Below are positions 1 through 9,635 of a stretch of DNA of 64,000 nucleotides, in pieces. The translations under genes were made by a program, and so were the position numbers. The notes under the pieces were generated by a model. It had not been told where the DNA came from and did not search any database. It worked only from the letters and a program-made list of their open reading frames with translations. The DNA comes from Streptomyces sp. CA-210063. Lineage in GTDB: Bacteria; Actinomycetota; Actinomycetes; Streptomycetales; Streptomycetaceae. Every line of letters starts with the position of its first letter. Position 1 is the first letter of the stretch. The stretch spans positions 6,696,001 to 6,760,000 of the forward strand of contig NZ_CP102512.1 in the NCBI RefSeq assembly GCF_024612015.1. The letters are read 5' to 3'.

Positions 1-483
1 GATCCGTACGGCCGTGACGCCGGCCCCCTCAGCGGTACGGAGGGCCTCCGTGTCGTCGGAGACGAGGACGCGGGGCTCGCAGTCGCCCAGCACATGCTCC
101 AACGGGCCGCCGCGCACCTGCTCGTGCAGCACGCTGAACACCGCCCCGATCCGGGACGCGGCGTACACCAGCATCGCCACACCGAGCCCGTCCTCCGCCT
201 TCACGACCAGACGGTCACCCCGGCCCAGCCCCTCCCGCCGAAGCCGCCCGGCCAGCCGCACACTGGCGTCGGCCAGCTCGCCGTAGGTCAGACCGCCGCC
301 GCGGGTGCTCAGGGCGGGGGCCTGGGGGGCGCGTTCGGCGGCCCCGTCGAGGAGGTGGTGGAGGAGGTGGGGGGTGGGGGATGCCGGGGGCGACGATGGG
401 GGTGGGGGCGCGGGGCGTTCGAAGAGGGTGGGAGGCGCGGGGCGCTCCGTGGGGGCCGGGAATTGCTGGGACTCTGTGGGCAT
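1..483 (-). CDS. AMP-binding acyl-CoA/acyl-ACP ligase, N-terminal part (runs off the left edge)
   Basis: Only the first 161 codons are present. After a Pro-rich N-terminus of about 45 residues the sequence reads GGLTYGELADASVRLAGRL, then a segment ending in VYAASRIGAVFSVLH. This is the start of an ANL-superfamily adenylate-forming ligase, which activates a carboxylic acid as acyl-AMP and passes it to CoA or an ACP. The P-loop and catalytic lysine lie outside the window. The ATG sits in a TGATG overlap with the stop codon of the upstream phosphopantetheinyl transferase gene, so translation is probably coupled. With the AcpS, hotdog and PLP-decarboxylase genes it looks like part of one biosynthetic operon. 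The substrate cannot be inferred from this fragment. Confidence 0.8.
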   Translation of the reverse strand, partial: MPTESQQFPAPTERPAPPTLFERPAPPPPSSPPASPTPHLLHHLLDGAAERAPQAPALSTRGGGLTYGELADASVRLAGRLRREGLGRGDRLVVKAEDGLGVAMLVYAASRIGAVFSVLHEQVRGGPLEHVLGDCEPRVLVSDDTEALRTAEGAGVTAVRI

Positions 484-1615
484 CAGGGCTCCCTCGTCGC
501 GGCGGTGGCGGCGGTGGTGGCGGTGGTGGTGGCAGCGACGGTGGTGGTGGGGACCGGCCGGGTGAGTGATGCGGCGCCGTCGGCGATGCCGGTCCCGGCG
601 CTTCCGGCAGCCCCAGAAGCCGCAGCAGCCGTAACAGCCGTAACAGCCCCGTCGCTCCCAGCCGCCGCCCTCTTCCTGGCGACCTTCCCGATCGGCACCA
701 CCGTCGTGGCCGTCGCCGAGCAGACGAGTTGGGGCTCGTCGAGCACCTCGGCCGCGCTGTCACCGGTGTCGCCGGGCCGGGCGGCGATCACCTTGTGGGC
801 CCGCAGCTCCACGATCCGGCGCAACCTGGTGCTGCGCACGAGCCGGCCGCTCGCCTCGATGTAGTCGCCGGGACGCACGGGCGCGGTGAACCGGACGTCG
901 GAGTACTCGGAGAGCAGCCCCTCGTCGCTGTCCGTCCGTACGGTGATCTCGGTGACCAGATCCCCGAAGAGCCGCAGGACCCGGGCGCCGTCCACCAGAC
1001 CACCGCCGTAGTGGGCCTCCTCCTGACCGACCCGTACGCGCAGGAAGGCCATGGTGTGCTGCTCCGCATGCCCCTCTGAGCTGCGGTGGTCCTCGTCGCT
1101 GTCCGCCGCGGACGACATGATGGCGAACTCCTCTCTGTCGATCTTTCTTTCGGGCTTTCTGTCGATGGAGCTGTCGATGGAGCTGTCGATGGAGCTGGCG
1201 ATGGGTCTGTCGGTGGGCCTGGCGGTGGGCTTGGCGGTGGAACCGGAGACGCCGTCGGGCAGGGCGATCGCGACCGCCGCGACGACGTTCTGCTTGTGGG
1301 TGATGGACAGGGCGATGTCCGGCGGCCCCAACCGCGCCGCGCGCCCCCGGAACCGGACGACGGGAGCCCCGTCGGTGTCCCGGTCCACCCAGATCTCGTG
1401 GGGCGCGACGCCCTGGAGCATCCCGGTCCCCAGCACCTTGAGCACCGCCTCCTTGGCGGCGAACCGCCCGGCCAGGAACTCCAGACGGCGCTCGGCACCC
1501 ATAGCGTCGGCGAGAGCCGTCTCCTCAGGGGCGTAACCGAACCGCAGGAACCACGGCCGGTCGAGCAGCGCGCGGAGTTCGTCGCGGTCGAGCACGTCGA
1601 TGCCGATCCGCAGGT

Positions 1616-1619
<4 letters not shown>
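483..1619 (-). CDS. AcpS-type 4'-phosphopantetheinyl transferase fused in frame to a hotdog-fold domain
   Basis: Residues 1-120 are an AcpS domain: GIDVL with Asp8, RFAAKEAVLKVLGTG at about 52-66 with the catalytic Lys-Glu pair, and a C-terminal ALSITHKQNVVAAVA strand. It should load phosphopantetheine onto an ACP. A low-complexity linker (about 125-165, SSID repeats) leads to a hotdog domain from about residue 190 (AFLRVRVGQEEAHYGGGLVD). That domain resembles CoA-thioester ammonia-lyase or thioesterase-like hotdog proteins. The TTG start at 1619 overlaps the stop of the upstream decarboxylase, and no stop separates the two domains. However, an ATG at 1118 (residue 168) has its own AGGAG nine bases upstream, so a free hotdog protein may also be made. 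The tail after about residue 310 is Ala/Thr-rich. The AcpS identity is secure; the hotdog substrate is unknown. Confidence 0.8.
1116..1132 (-). promoter_or_regulatory. Internal ribosome binding site and ATG inside the AcpS-hotdog ORF
   Basis: On the minus strand AGGAG (1132-1128) precedes an in-frame ATG at 1118 by nine bases. The site is in the linker between the AcpS and hotdog domains, so it would start a hotdog-only polypeptide of about 211 residues. It suggests either two overlapping products from one frame or a recent gene fusion that kept the downstream start site. Confidence 0.5.
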
Positions 1620-3136
<1,517 letters not shown>

Positions 3137-3353
3137 GAAATTCCCTTCCTGGGTTTCCCGGCCCCCGGTTGTGCCGTCACTGCCAGCCGGAGTCGTCGTC
3201 CTGAGCTTTCCGAACCGTCCCCTTGGATGCCATGAATGCCATGAATTCCATGCCCATTCCTCTGAGGGTGGTGGTGTGCTGCCGACAAGCAAGAGTTTTG
3301 CGGCTCGGAGATGCCGTGGGAAGTGGAACCCGATGGCCCAAACTGGCCGTGGC

Positions 3354-3683
3354 CTATTCAGTCCTGGGCCACCAGGGCCATCCGGTGTCCGGCACGAAAA
3401 GGGGCGACTCGGAACACGTCACATGCCAGGTCCGCAGGTCGGGCCGACACGCGGCCGTCCGTCGCCAGAGCCGCTCCGCCGCGGCCTCGGCCTCCGCCAG
3501 ACAGGCCGCGCGCAGGAAGAACCCCACCACCGGTCGCGTGGGGTCGTCCCGGTGCACGGTGACATGTTCGAGCGCGTCGGCCTCACCGGCGCACGCGGCG
3601 ATCGCCGACCCGGTGTCCGTAGGCAGAGAACCACCGCCGACACCACGGCCGCAGGGCTCCAGAGCAAGGTGGATGAGATACAT
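3354..3683 (-). CDS. Small conserved protein next to a LuxR-type regulator
   Basis: A 109-residue protein starting MYLIHLALEPCGRG and ending VPDTGWPWWPRTE, with no signal peptide or membrane segment. I recognise the general pattern (MYLIHL start, a central EHVTVH, then an amphipathic AEAEAAAERLWRR helix) from short Streptomyces proteins of unknown function beside LuxR genes. It lies between the LuxR/TrmB-like regulator and the decarboxylase operon, all on the minus strand, which suggests a shared regulatory theme. A GGGGG run abuts the ATG at 3683, so the ribosome binding site is unusually close. The in-frame ATG at 3746 is less likely because its first 21 residues are unlike the family. The function is unknown. 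Confidence 0.65.
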   Translation of the reverse strand: MYLIHLALEPCGRGVGGGSLPTDTGSAIAACAGEADALEHVTVHRDDPTRPVVGFFLRAACLAEAEAAAERLWRRTAACRPDLRTWHVTCSESPLFVPDTGWPWWPRTE

Positions 3684-3824
3684 CCCCCTAGCTTGGGGCG
3701 CCCGCCGAATATGCCCTGCCGACGGTCGCGGGCCGGTTTGGGCCATGGCCGGGACCGGCCCGCCCCGCCCGGTGCGAAACGCCCGAGCGCGACCCGCGCA
3801 GCCCCGCTTACTCGTGTGACCAGC

Positions 3825-3990
3825 AGTGATCAGCCGTGATGAGGGGTGATCAGCCGTGATGAGCCGTAACGAGCAGCGATGAGCCGTAACGAGCAGCGGT
3901 GAGCCGTGATGAGCCGTAACGAGCAGCGGTGAGCCGTGATGAGCCGTAACGAGCAGCGGTGAGCCGTGATGAGCCGTGATAACGGTGTCG
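3825..3990. repeat. Tandem repeat array, 30-bp period with 10-bp sub-repeats
   Basis: The 325-base gap 3684-4008 has no convincing gene. Its right half is a direct repeat built from GAGCCGTGAT, GAGCCGTAAC and GAGCAGCGGT, each 10 bp. The 30-bp unit occurs twice exactly (3901-3930, 3931-3960) with degenerate units on both sides. It lies immediately downstream of the LuxR gene. There are no spacers, so it is not a CRISPR array. Confidence 0.9.
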
Positions 3991-4008
3991 AGCCGTGCTG
4001 AGCTGTGA

Positions 4009-5010
4009 TCAGCCCTGGATGAACCCCTGCTGGGCGGCCCGCACTCCCGCCTGGAACCGGCTGCGGGAGTCGAAGTGCTCCATCAGGGTGGTGGCGATAC
4101 GGCGGGCCGTGCGCGCCGAGACCCCGAGCCGCTTGGCGACCATCTCGTCCGTGTGCCCCAGTGCCAACAGGCGCAGCGCCTCCAACTGCTGGGGGTTCAA
4201 CCCGTCGGGCTCCTTCGGACGGCTCTCCACCCCGAACGGCTCGGCCGTCTGCCATACGTTCTCGAACAGGGCGGCCAGGGCGGCCACGGTGCCCTGCGCC
4301 CGATGGATCGTGACCCCCGCCGCCGTGTCGTCGCTGTTCGCGGCGATGAGCGCGACCCGCCTGTCCCAGATGATCATCCGGTTGGGCAGCGAGGGCGCCG
4401 TCCGCACCTGCGCCCCGTGCGAGGTGAGCCACTCCGCGTGCGCCACCGAGGCGGAGTCGTTGCGGATGCTGTCGAGGTAGACGGTCCGCATCCGCACACC
4501 GCGGTCCAGCAGCCGCCGGTTCAACGGCCGTGAGTTCCGCATGTTCTCCTCGGTCTGGGCACCGCCGGGCGCGAAGGTGAGAAACTCGTCCTCGACCTCG
4601 TTGTTCATCGCGGCCAGATGATCCCGGATATTGTCGAGACCCTCGACGTGCTCCGCGTCCCCCTTCACCGTCGCGGAATCATCGAGGGCGAATTCCGAGA
4701 TGATGCGCGCGGCCGCCGCCCGGCCCTCCTCCACCCGCTGCTGTTGAACGGCGAGTTCGGCCTGCTGCCGGGCGATCAGCATCTCCATGCCCAGCTGGGG
4801 ATTGAGCGCGTGCATACGCTGCGGGTCCTCGACGGACGGCCGTATGAGCGCCATTTCGCTGAGTCTGTCGAGAGCGGTCCGTATTTCTTCCCGGGAGAGA
4901 CCTAATTCGTCACTCAGTCCCGTGACTCCGGCTTCGGGATGGGCCAGCATCCCCCGATAGACGGATTCAGTGAGGGCGTCAATCCCAAAGACATCGAGCA
5001 TGCGTCTCAT
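4009..5010 (-). CDS. LuxR-family transcriptional regulator with TrmB-like N-terminal winged helix
   Basis: About 333 residues. The N-terminus (DALTESVYRGMLAHPEAGVT) and the following HTH are TrmB-like, and a helical segment rich in Gln/Glu (about 80-110) probably dimerises. The central part (FLTFAPGG, then RGVRMRTVYLDSI) resembles the phospholipase-D-like sensor fold of this Streptomyces group. The C-terminus is a LuxR HTH: LNPQQLEALRLLALGHTDEMVAKRLGVSARTARR. Proteins of this build are cytoplasmic DNA-binding regulators, often found near specialised-metabolite genes. The start is uncertain: ATG 5010 has GGAG four bases upstream, and ATG 5001 would also fit the family. It may control the small protein and the decarboxylase operon further down the same strand; no operator was identified. 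Confidence 0.8.
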   Translation of the reverse strand: MRRMLDVFGIDALTESVYRGMLAHPEAGVTGLSDELGLSREEIRTALDRLSEMALIRPSVEDPQRMHALNPQLGMEMLIARQQAELAVQQQRVEEGRAAAARIISEFALDDSATVKGDAEHVEGLDNIRDHLAAMNNEVEDEFLTFAPGGAQTEENMRNSRPLNRRLLDRGVRMRTVYLDSIRNDSASVAHAEWLTSHGAQVRTAPSLPNRMIIWDRRVALIAANSDDTAAGVTIHRAQGTVAALAALFENVWQTAEPFGVESRPKEPDGLNPQQLEALRLLALGHTDEMVAKRLGVSARTARRIATTLMEHFDSRSRFQAGVRAAQQGFIQG

Positions 5011-5633
5011 CCATCTCCAGTACGGGTCCCCTTCGCACGCCCACATCCGGACCCGTGACGACTGCGACGCCGACCCGGGGCCCCCTCTCGTGATCATGCG
5101 TTGCTGATCCGCTACCCCGAGTGGCGCCCACCACGCCCACCTTCAGCCCGCCTCCAGGGGACGTGCACACCATGCGCGCGTTCTACGGCGCCGCCCTCGG
5201 CGGCCGGGGCCCTTGCTCGGCTTCGGTCGGTTCCGGTGTGCGGGGCGCGGCAGCTCGGCATCCTGGCGGCGTCGGCCACCGGCATGGTGCCCTGGTCGCC
5301 GTACGACGCCGAATCCCTCAACTCTCCTACGGGCAGCGGCAGTTGAGCCGTACGGCAATGTGATCCAGGTCACCGCCGGGACGTGGGGAAGTGGGCCGCG
5401 ACACCCCCGTAAGCCTGGCATGCTCATGCATGGCTACTGGGGGGTAACCACCGCATGCGCGCTGTCATGACGACAGCTGTGCCGCCACGGCCCGCCCTCC
5501 ACCGCCAGGTGCCATCTCTCCTCTCCCACCTGTCCCATCTCGCACCTCTCGCACCTCGCACCTCTGGCACCTCTCATCCCTTCTCCTCCCTCCTGAAGCG
5601 CACCCCCCAATCTCCGCTCCCGAGGACTCACAC
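5011..5633. other. Intergenic region without a convincing gene
   Basis: 623 bases between the divergent LuxR and lipoprotein genes. Short overlapping ORFs on both strands show no protein-like composition. The right half is pyrimidine-rich, with a short direct repeat of CGCACCTC units at about 5540-5580. It must hold the promoters of both genes; I could not place them. Confidence 0.6.
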
Positions 5634-7142
5634 GTGTACAAGCTCAGAAGGCATGCCCTGGTGTCGGCACTGTCGGCGATCACCGTCGCGACCCTGCTGG
5701 CCACCGGCTGCTCCGCCACCTCCCCGTCCACCGCCGACAAGGCGGCCGCCACCACGGCCGAGACCCCCGAACCCGCGGCGGCCGAGGAACAACTCGCCGT
5801 CGTGTCCGCCCCGACCGGCGACGCCACCCCCACCGCCGTGGCCGACGCCGACCCGGCCGACCAGGGCAAGGCCAAGAAGTCCACGCTCAAGGTCGCGTCG
5901 TACGACAGGAAGAGCGGCCGGGCGGTCATCTCGGCACCGGCAGCTTCGGGCACCGGGTCCTCGGCGACCCCGTCGAAGACGGCCTCAGCGTCCCCGGACC
6001 CGGACTCCGACGCCACCCCGGATACAGGCTCCGAGCCATCCCAGGACACCGGCGCGAAGCCGAAAGCCGCCGTGGCCGTGGGCGACGTCATAGCCAGCGC
6101 CCCCGCCCCCGGCGCCCCCGACGGCGTCCTGGCCAAGGTGACGGAGATCGTCGAGACCGCGGAGGACGGCGACGGCGGTACGACGGTCGAGACGGAGCCG
6201 GCCAAGCTCAACTCGGTCCTAGGGGAGAGCGAGGCGGACGGCACGGTCCCCGTGGACCCGTCCACGATGGAGGTCGACCCGCTCGTCGAGGGCGTGAAGG
6301 TCTCCTGGGCGAAGACCGGCGACCTCACCTTCGGCCCCGAGGGCGCGAAGCTCCCGCTGGGCAGCCTGCGCATCGACGTGGGCGCCGCCGTGGAGACCGC
6401 CGAGGACGCCCCCGCCTCGGCCGCCGCGTCGGTCGAGGGCTTCGTCCAGCTCGCCCCCGAGGTCGCCTTCTCGTACGACGGTTCCGGATCCGGCACGGGC
6501 TCCTCGCCCGGCGGCGCGTTCCTGGGCCTGACCGGCGACTGGGCGTCCCAGTGGTCGCTGAAGGGCCGCGCGGCCGGCTCCACCGACGGCGACCCGATCC
6601 GTATCCCCTTCGCCGAACTGCACGCCGACCCCGTGATCCAGGTCGGCCCGGTCCCGATCGTCGTCAACCTGGACCTCGTCTGCTACTTCCAGGTGGACGC
6701 CGACGGCCGCGTGACGGTCGACGTCGAGCAGGACCTCAAGGGCGACTTCAAGGTCGGCGGCAACTTCACCTGGTCCAAGGGCTGGACCGGCGTCAGCGAG
6801 TCCCACATGACGGGTGAGCCCCTGAAGACGACGGTCACCGCCGCCGGTGACGTCAAGGCCGCGATGGGCGCCGAGGCGACGGTCGGCCTCTACGGCACGG
6901 TCGGCGTCACCGCCGACGTCGCCCCGTACCTGCGGGCGGAGGCCGACGCCACGGCCGAGGGATCGGCGAACGGCACAGGTTCGGCGAAGGGCTCCTGGGC
7001 CCTCTACGGCGGCCTCGACCTCACCGGCACCCTCAACCTCCAGCTCTCCATCTTCGGCACCCCGATCTTCCAGAAGAAGATCCCCCTCGGCGCACTGCAC
7101 GAGGAGTGGCTGCTGACGAAGGGCGAGGCGGCGACGACGTAG
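5634..7142 (+). CDS. Secreted lipoprotein of unknown function
   Basis: 502 residues from a GTG start with CGAGGA seven bases upstream. The N-terminus is a lipoprotein signal: MYKLRRHALVSALSAITVATLLATGC, lipid attached at Cys26 (lipobox ATGC, a slightly unusual variant). Next comes an Ala/Pro/Thr/Glu-rich spacer to about residue 160. The C-terminal 300 residues are rich in beta-type patterns (VKVSWAKTGDLTFGPEG, VPIVVNLDLVCYFQVDADGRVTVDVEQDLKG). They resemble a large extracellular beta-sandwich domain, but I recognise no enzyme motif. It is a monocistronic gene followed by a strong hairpin at 7167. It is probably anchored on the outer face of the membrane, reaching into the cell wall. Confidence 0.8.
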   Translation: MYKLRRHALVSALSAITVATLLATGCSATSPSTADKAAATTAETPEPAAAEEQLAVVSAPTGDATPTAVADADPADQGKAKKSTLKVASYDRKSGRAVISAPAASGTGSSATPSKTASASPDPDSDATPDTGSEPSQDTGAKPKAAVAVGDVIASAPAPGAPDGVLAKVTEIVETAEDGDGGTTVETEPAKLNSVLGESEADGTVPVDPSTMEVDPLVEGVKVSWAKTGDLTFGPEGAKLPLGSLRIDVGAAVETAEDAPASAAASVEGFVQLAPEVAFSYDGSGSGTGSSPGGAFLGLTGDWASQWSLKGRAAGSTDGDPIRIPFAELHADPVIQVGPVPIVVNLDLVCYFQVDADGRVTVDVEQDLKGDFKVGGNFTWSKGWTGVSESHMTGEPLKTTVTAAGDVKAAMGAEATVGLYGTVGVTADVAPYLRAEADATAEGSANGTGSAKGSWALYGGLDLTGTLNLQLSIFGTPIFQKKIPLGALHEEWLLTKGEAATT

Positions 7143-7166
7143 CACGTCGCGCACCCCCGCCTCGCA

Positions 7167-7202
7167 CAGGCCCTGCCCCACCTCCGCGTAGGGCAGGGCC
7201 TG
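7167..7202 (+). terminator. Hairpin terminator after the lipoprotein gene
   Basis: CAGGCCCTGCCC and its exact complement GGGCAGGGCCTG are separated by a 12-base loop, 24 bases after the stop codon. A pyrimidine-rich tract follows. Confidence 0.85.
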
Positions 7203-7330
7203 TAGTCGTCTTCTCCTTCTCCTTCTCCTCCTCCTTCTCCTTCGTCTTCGTCTTCGCCCCGTTTTTGTCCAGCTGGCCGAACACGACGGACCACCCGCCC
7301 GCCCACCCGCCCGCCCGCCCACCCAGCCGC
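7203..7330. repeat. Simple-sequence pyrimidine tract (CTTCTC and CCGCCCA units)
   Basis: About 50 bases of CTTCTC/CTCCTT/GTCTTC repeats (7208-7258), then CCCGCCCA repeats (7295-7325), just upstream of the winged-helix gene. This strand asymmetry continues through the next two genes, which are extremely C-rich on the plus strand. Confidence 0.75.
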
Positions 7331-7342
7331 GAGAATGACGTC

Positions 7343-8515
7343 ATGGGGACCAAGAAGCTCACCGCCCGCGCCCTCAACCGCGCCACACTCGCCCGCCAAC
7401 TCCTCCTGGCGCGCGAGCCGTTGGACGTGGTCGAGACGGTACGACGCGTAGTGGCCCTGCAGGCCCAGCAGCCGGCCTCCCCGTACATCGCCCTGTGGAA
7501 CCGCCTGGACCCCTTCGACCCGACGGCCCTCGACACGGCCCTCACCGACCACCGCCTGGTCAGATCAACCCTGATGCGGATCACCCTCCACACCGTCCAC
7601 GCCGACGACTACACCCCCTTCCGCGAGGCGATGGAACCCACCCTCCGAGGCTCCCGCCTCGGCGACCCCCGCTTCAGCGCCTCGGGCCTGACTCCCGCAG
7701 ACGCCGACGCAGTCCTCCCACCCCTCCTCACATACGCCGAAACCCACCCCCGCACAGCCGCCGAACTCAAAACCTGGCTGGAGAACCACCTGGGCACCCC
7801 CCTCGACACCAGCGCCCACCGCCTCCTCCGCCAGTACGCCCCCCTCTGGCACTCCCCGACCGGCGCCCCCTGGTCCTTCAACACCCGCCAGTCGTACGTC
7901 ACGGCCACCCCACCCCCGTCCCTCACGAACCCGGAAGCCGCCGCCGAGGGCCTGAAAACCCTGATCCGCCGCTACCTGGAGGGCTTCGGCCCGGCCACGG
8001 TGGCGGACATGGCCCAGTTCGCCCTGGTCCACCGCCCCCGCGTCAGAGCGGCGATCCAGGCACTCACGGACGAGGACGAACTGGAAGTACTCCAGCCCCT
8101 GGACGGCAAGGAACCGCTGTACGACCTCCCGGAAGCCCCCCGCCCCCCAGCGGACACCCCCGCCCCACCCCGCCTGATGGCCATGTGGGACAGCCCCCTC
8201 CTCGCCTACGCCGACCGCGGCCGCCTCCTCCCACCCGAGTACCGCAAACACGTGACCCGAGTGAACGGCGACGTACTCCCGACCCTCCTGGTCGACGGCT
8301 ACGTGGCAGGCATCTGGCGCCCACTCGACGAAGCGATCGAGGCCACGGCCTTCCATCCCCTCCCCGAGAAAACCTGGAACGCCCTGGCCACAGAGGCGAC
8401 GGCTCTCGCGACCTTCCTGGCCCCCCGCGACCCGACTCCCTACCGCCGCTACGACCACTGGTGGACCAAGCCCTTCCCGGCCACGGCCGAGACCCGCCTG
8501 CTCCCCGGCAGTTGA
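7343..8515 (+). CDS. Winged helix DNA-binding domain protein (HTH_42, AlkZ-like family)
   Basis: 390 residues. The pattern LTARALNRATLARQLLL, VVALQAQQPASPYIALWNRL, then the R-STLMRITLHTVHADDY block matches the actinobacterial winged-helix family related to AlkZ-type DNA glycosylases. The C-terminal half has LLPPEYRKHVTRVNGDVLPTLLVDGYVAGIW, the usual end of the family. A catalytic QxQ-like motif is present in ALQAQQP, so base-excision or interstrand crosslink unhooking is possible. In AlkZ-type enzymes that motif serves unhooking; here it is inference. ATG 7343 was chosen because the family begins near LTARALN; the in-frame extension upstream is pyrimidine-repeat translation. Codons are strongly C-ending. 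Confidence 0.8.
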   Translation: MGTKKLTARALNRATLARQLLLAREPLDVVETVRRVVALQAQQPASPYIALWNRLDPFDPTALDTALTDHRLVRSTLMRITLHTVHADDYTPFREAMEPTLRGSRLGDPRFSASGLTPADADAVLPPLLTYAETHPRTAAELKTWLENHLGTPLDTSAHRLLRQYAPLWHSPTGAPWSFNTRQSYVTATPPPSLTNPEAAAEGLKTLIRRYLEGFGPATVADMAQFALVHRPRVRAAIQALTDEDELEVLQPLDGKEPLYDLPEAPRPPADTPAPPRLMAMWDSPLLAYADRGRLLPPEYRKHVTRVNGDVLPTLLVDGYVAGIWRPLDEAIEATAFHPLPEKTWNALATEATALATFLAPRDPTPYRRYDHWWTKPFPATAETRLLPGS

Positions 8516-8603
8516 CCGCGCGGCACTCATCGGCCGACCACCCACATCGGCAGCCCTTTCCACCCCCACCACATAACGTAAAGGGCATGCGCAACCACCC
8601 CAC

Positions 8604-9284
8604 ATGGCCGCCCTCGCCCCACCGGATGACACCCCAGTGACCCACCGCGACGAGGAAACCGTGCAGGAGCAGGCGTCCGCCGTAGCCCTGCTCCTCCACC
8701 ACCTCCATATCCCCCTGGGCCCGAAGCAGTACCTACGAGGCATCCTCCCCGCCCCCAAGGGCCGCCCCGCCCTCCGCCTGGCGACGGGCCGCCGCAAGGC
8801 CACACCCCCCGACCTCCACCTCTACGAAATCCCCCTGGCCGACGAGGAAGACGAGCCCACAACTCCCCACCACATGCTCGCCCTCCTCCAAGCAGCCCAC
8901 CGAGGCACGGCCCTCTACTCCTCAAGCCGCATCGCCAAAACGATGGGCATGCTCCTGATCCACCTGAACCCGTCGCAAGACCCCACCGCGCCCGAGTCCC
9001 CCCACAGCCGCCAGACCACGTTCCTGATGACCCTCACCTGCCCACACGACGAAGAGCCCTCCCGCCTCCCCCTCATCGGCTTCCTCCCCACGACCCCCGA
9101 CACCCTCCGCCTGTACGTCGCCCCACCCGAATCCCCGGGCACCCTGGCGGCAGACGTACGCCTGTCGGGCCCCCTGACAGCCATCGAGGCGTCCCTCCCG
9201 ACCCTGCTCACGGAGAAAGAACGCTGGCGAAAGGACAAGACGGACCCGCACTGCTGGCGGCGGGTGGATCTGACGGGCTGGTAG
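8604..9284 (+). CDS. Conserved hypothetical protein
   Basis: 226 residues with consistent Streptomyces third-position bias but no recognisable domain. It contains hydrophobic strands (SAVALLLHHLHIPLGPKQYL, MGMLLIHLNPSQD, LPLIGFLPTTPDTLRLYV) that look like a soluble alpha/beta fold. No signal peptide or membrane helix is seen. Start choice is weak: neither ATG 8604 nor GTG 8638 has a clear ribosome binding site. It shares the extreme C-rich composition of the preceding gene, separated by 88 bases, so they may be cotranscribed. The function is unknown. Confidence 0.6.
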   Translation: MAALAPPDDTPVTHRDEETVQEQASAVALLLHHLHIPLGPKQYLRGILPAPKGRPALRLATGRRKATPPDLHLYEIPLADEEDEPTTPHHMLALLQAAHRGTALYSSSRIAKTMGMLLIHLNPSQDPTAPESPHSRQTTFLMTLTCPHDEEPSRLPLIGFLPTTPDTLRLYVAPPESPGTLAADVRLSGPLTAIEASLPTLLTEKERWRKDKTDPHCWRRVDLTGW

Positions 9285-9362
9285 AGGGTTGAAGCGGCAG
9301 GCGGGAAGACAGCACCGGCCTGGCACTGTCCTTGGCCCTGGCCACGTCGCAGGAGGACCCGC

Positions 9363-9635
9363 ATGCCAAAGACCACTCAGCTGCGCACCTACACCGTCCG
9401 GGAGGGCAGGCTCGATGAGTGGGTGGAGCGCTGGCGTGCGGAAATCATGCCGCTGCGGCTGAAGTTGGGCTTCACTGTCGACGGCGCCTGGGTCGACCGT
9501 GAGCGCAACCAGTTCGTGTGGCTCATCCGTCGGAGGATGCGGTCAGCTGATCATCACTCGCGCGGGCGCAGCTATCGTGGACGAGGCCCCTACGTCGAGG
9601 GAGGCCGTGCATGCGTGGGCTCGGAGATCATCTGA
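9363..9635 (+). pseudogene. NIPSNAP-family protein, truncated at its 3' end
   Basis: A good ribosome binding site (GGAGG, 9352) and the start MPKTTQLRTYTVREGRLDEWVERW, then LGFTVDGAWVDRERNQFVWLI, are a NIPSNAP domain. Family members are about 100-110 residues and continue with a conserved second strand pair. Here the similarity stops near residue 57 (about position 9535), and the last 33 codons are basic, unrelated sequence overlapping the promoter and start of the next gene. I read this as a gene whose 3' end was replaced when the accessory segment to its right was inserted. A short protein could still be made, but it probably does not fold normally. Confidence 0.65.

Noticed and set aside
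3841..3970. CRISPR-like array
   Set aside because: The units are directly adjacent with no unique spacers, and there are no cas genes in the window.
5101..5427. Several overlapping small frames on both strands between the LuxR and lipoprotein genes
   Set aside because: None shows codon bias or start sites better than the others; the region reads as non-coding.
8604..9376. Minus-strand frames opposite the orphan gene
   Set aside because: They overlap a plus-strand frame with better codon bias and have Gly/Arg-rich shadow composition.
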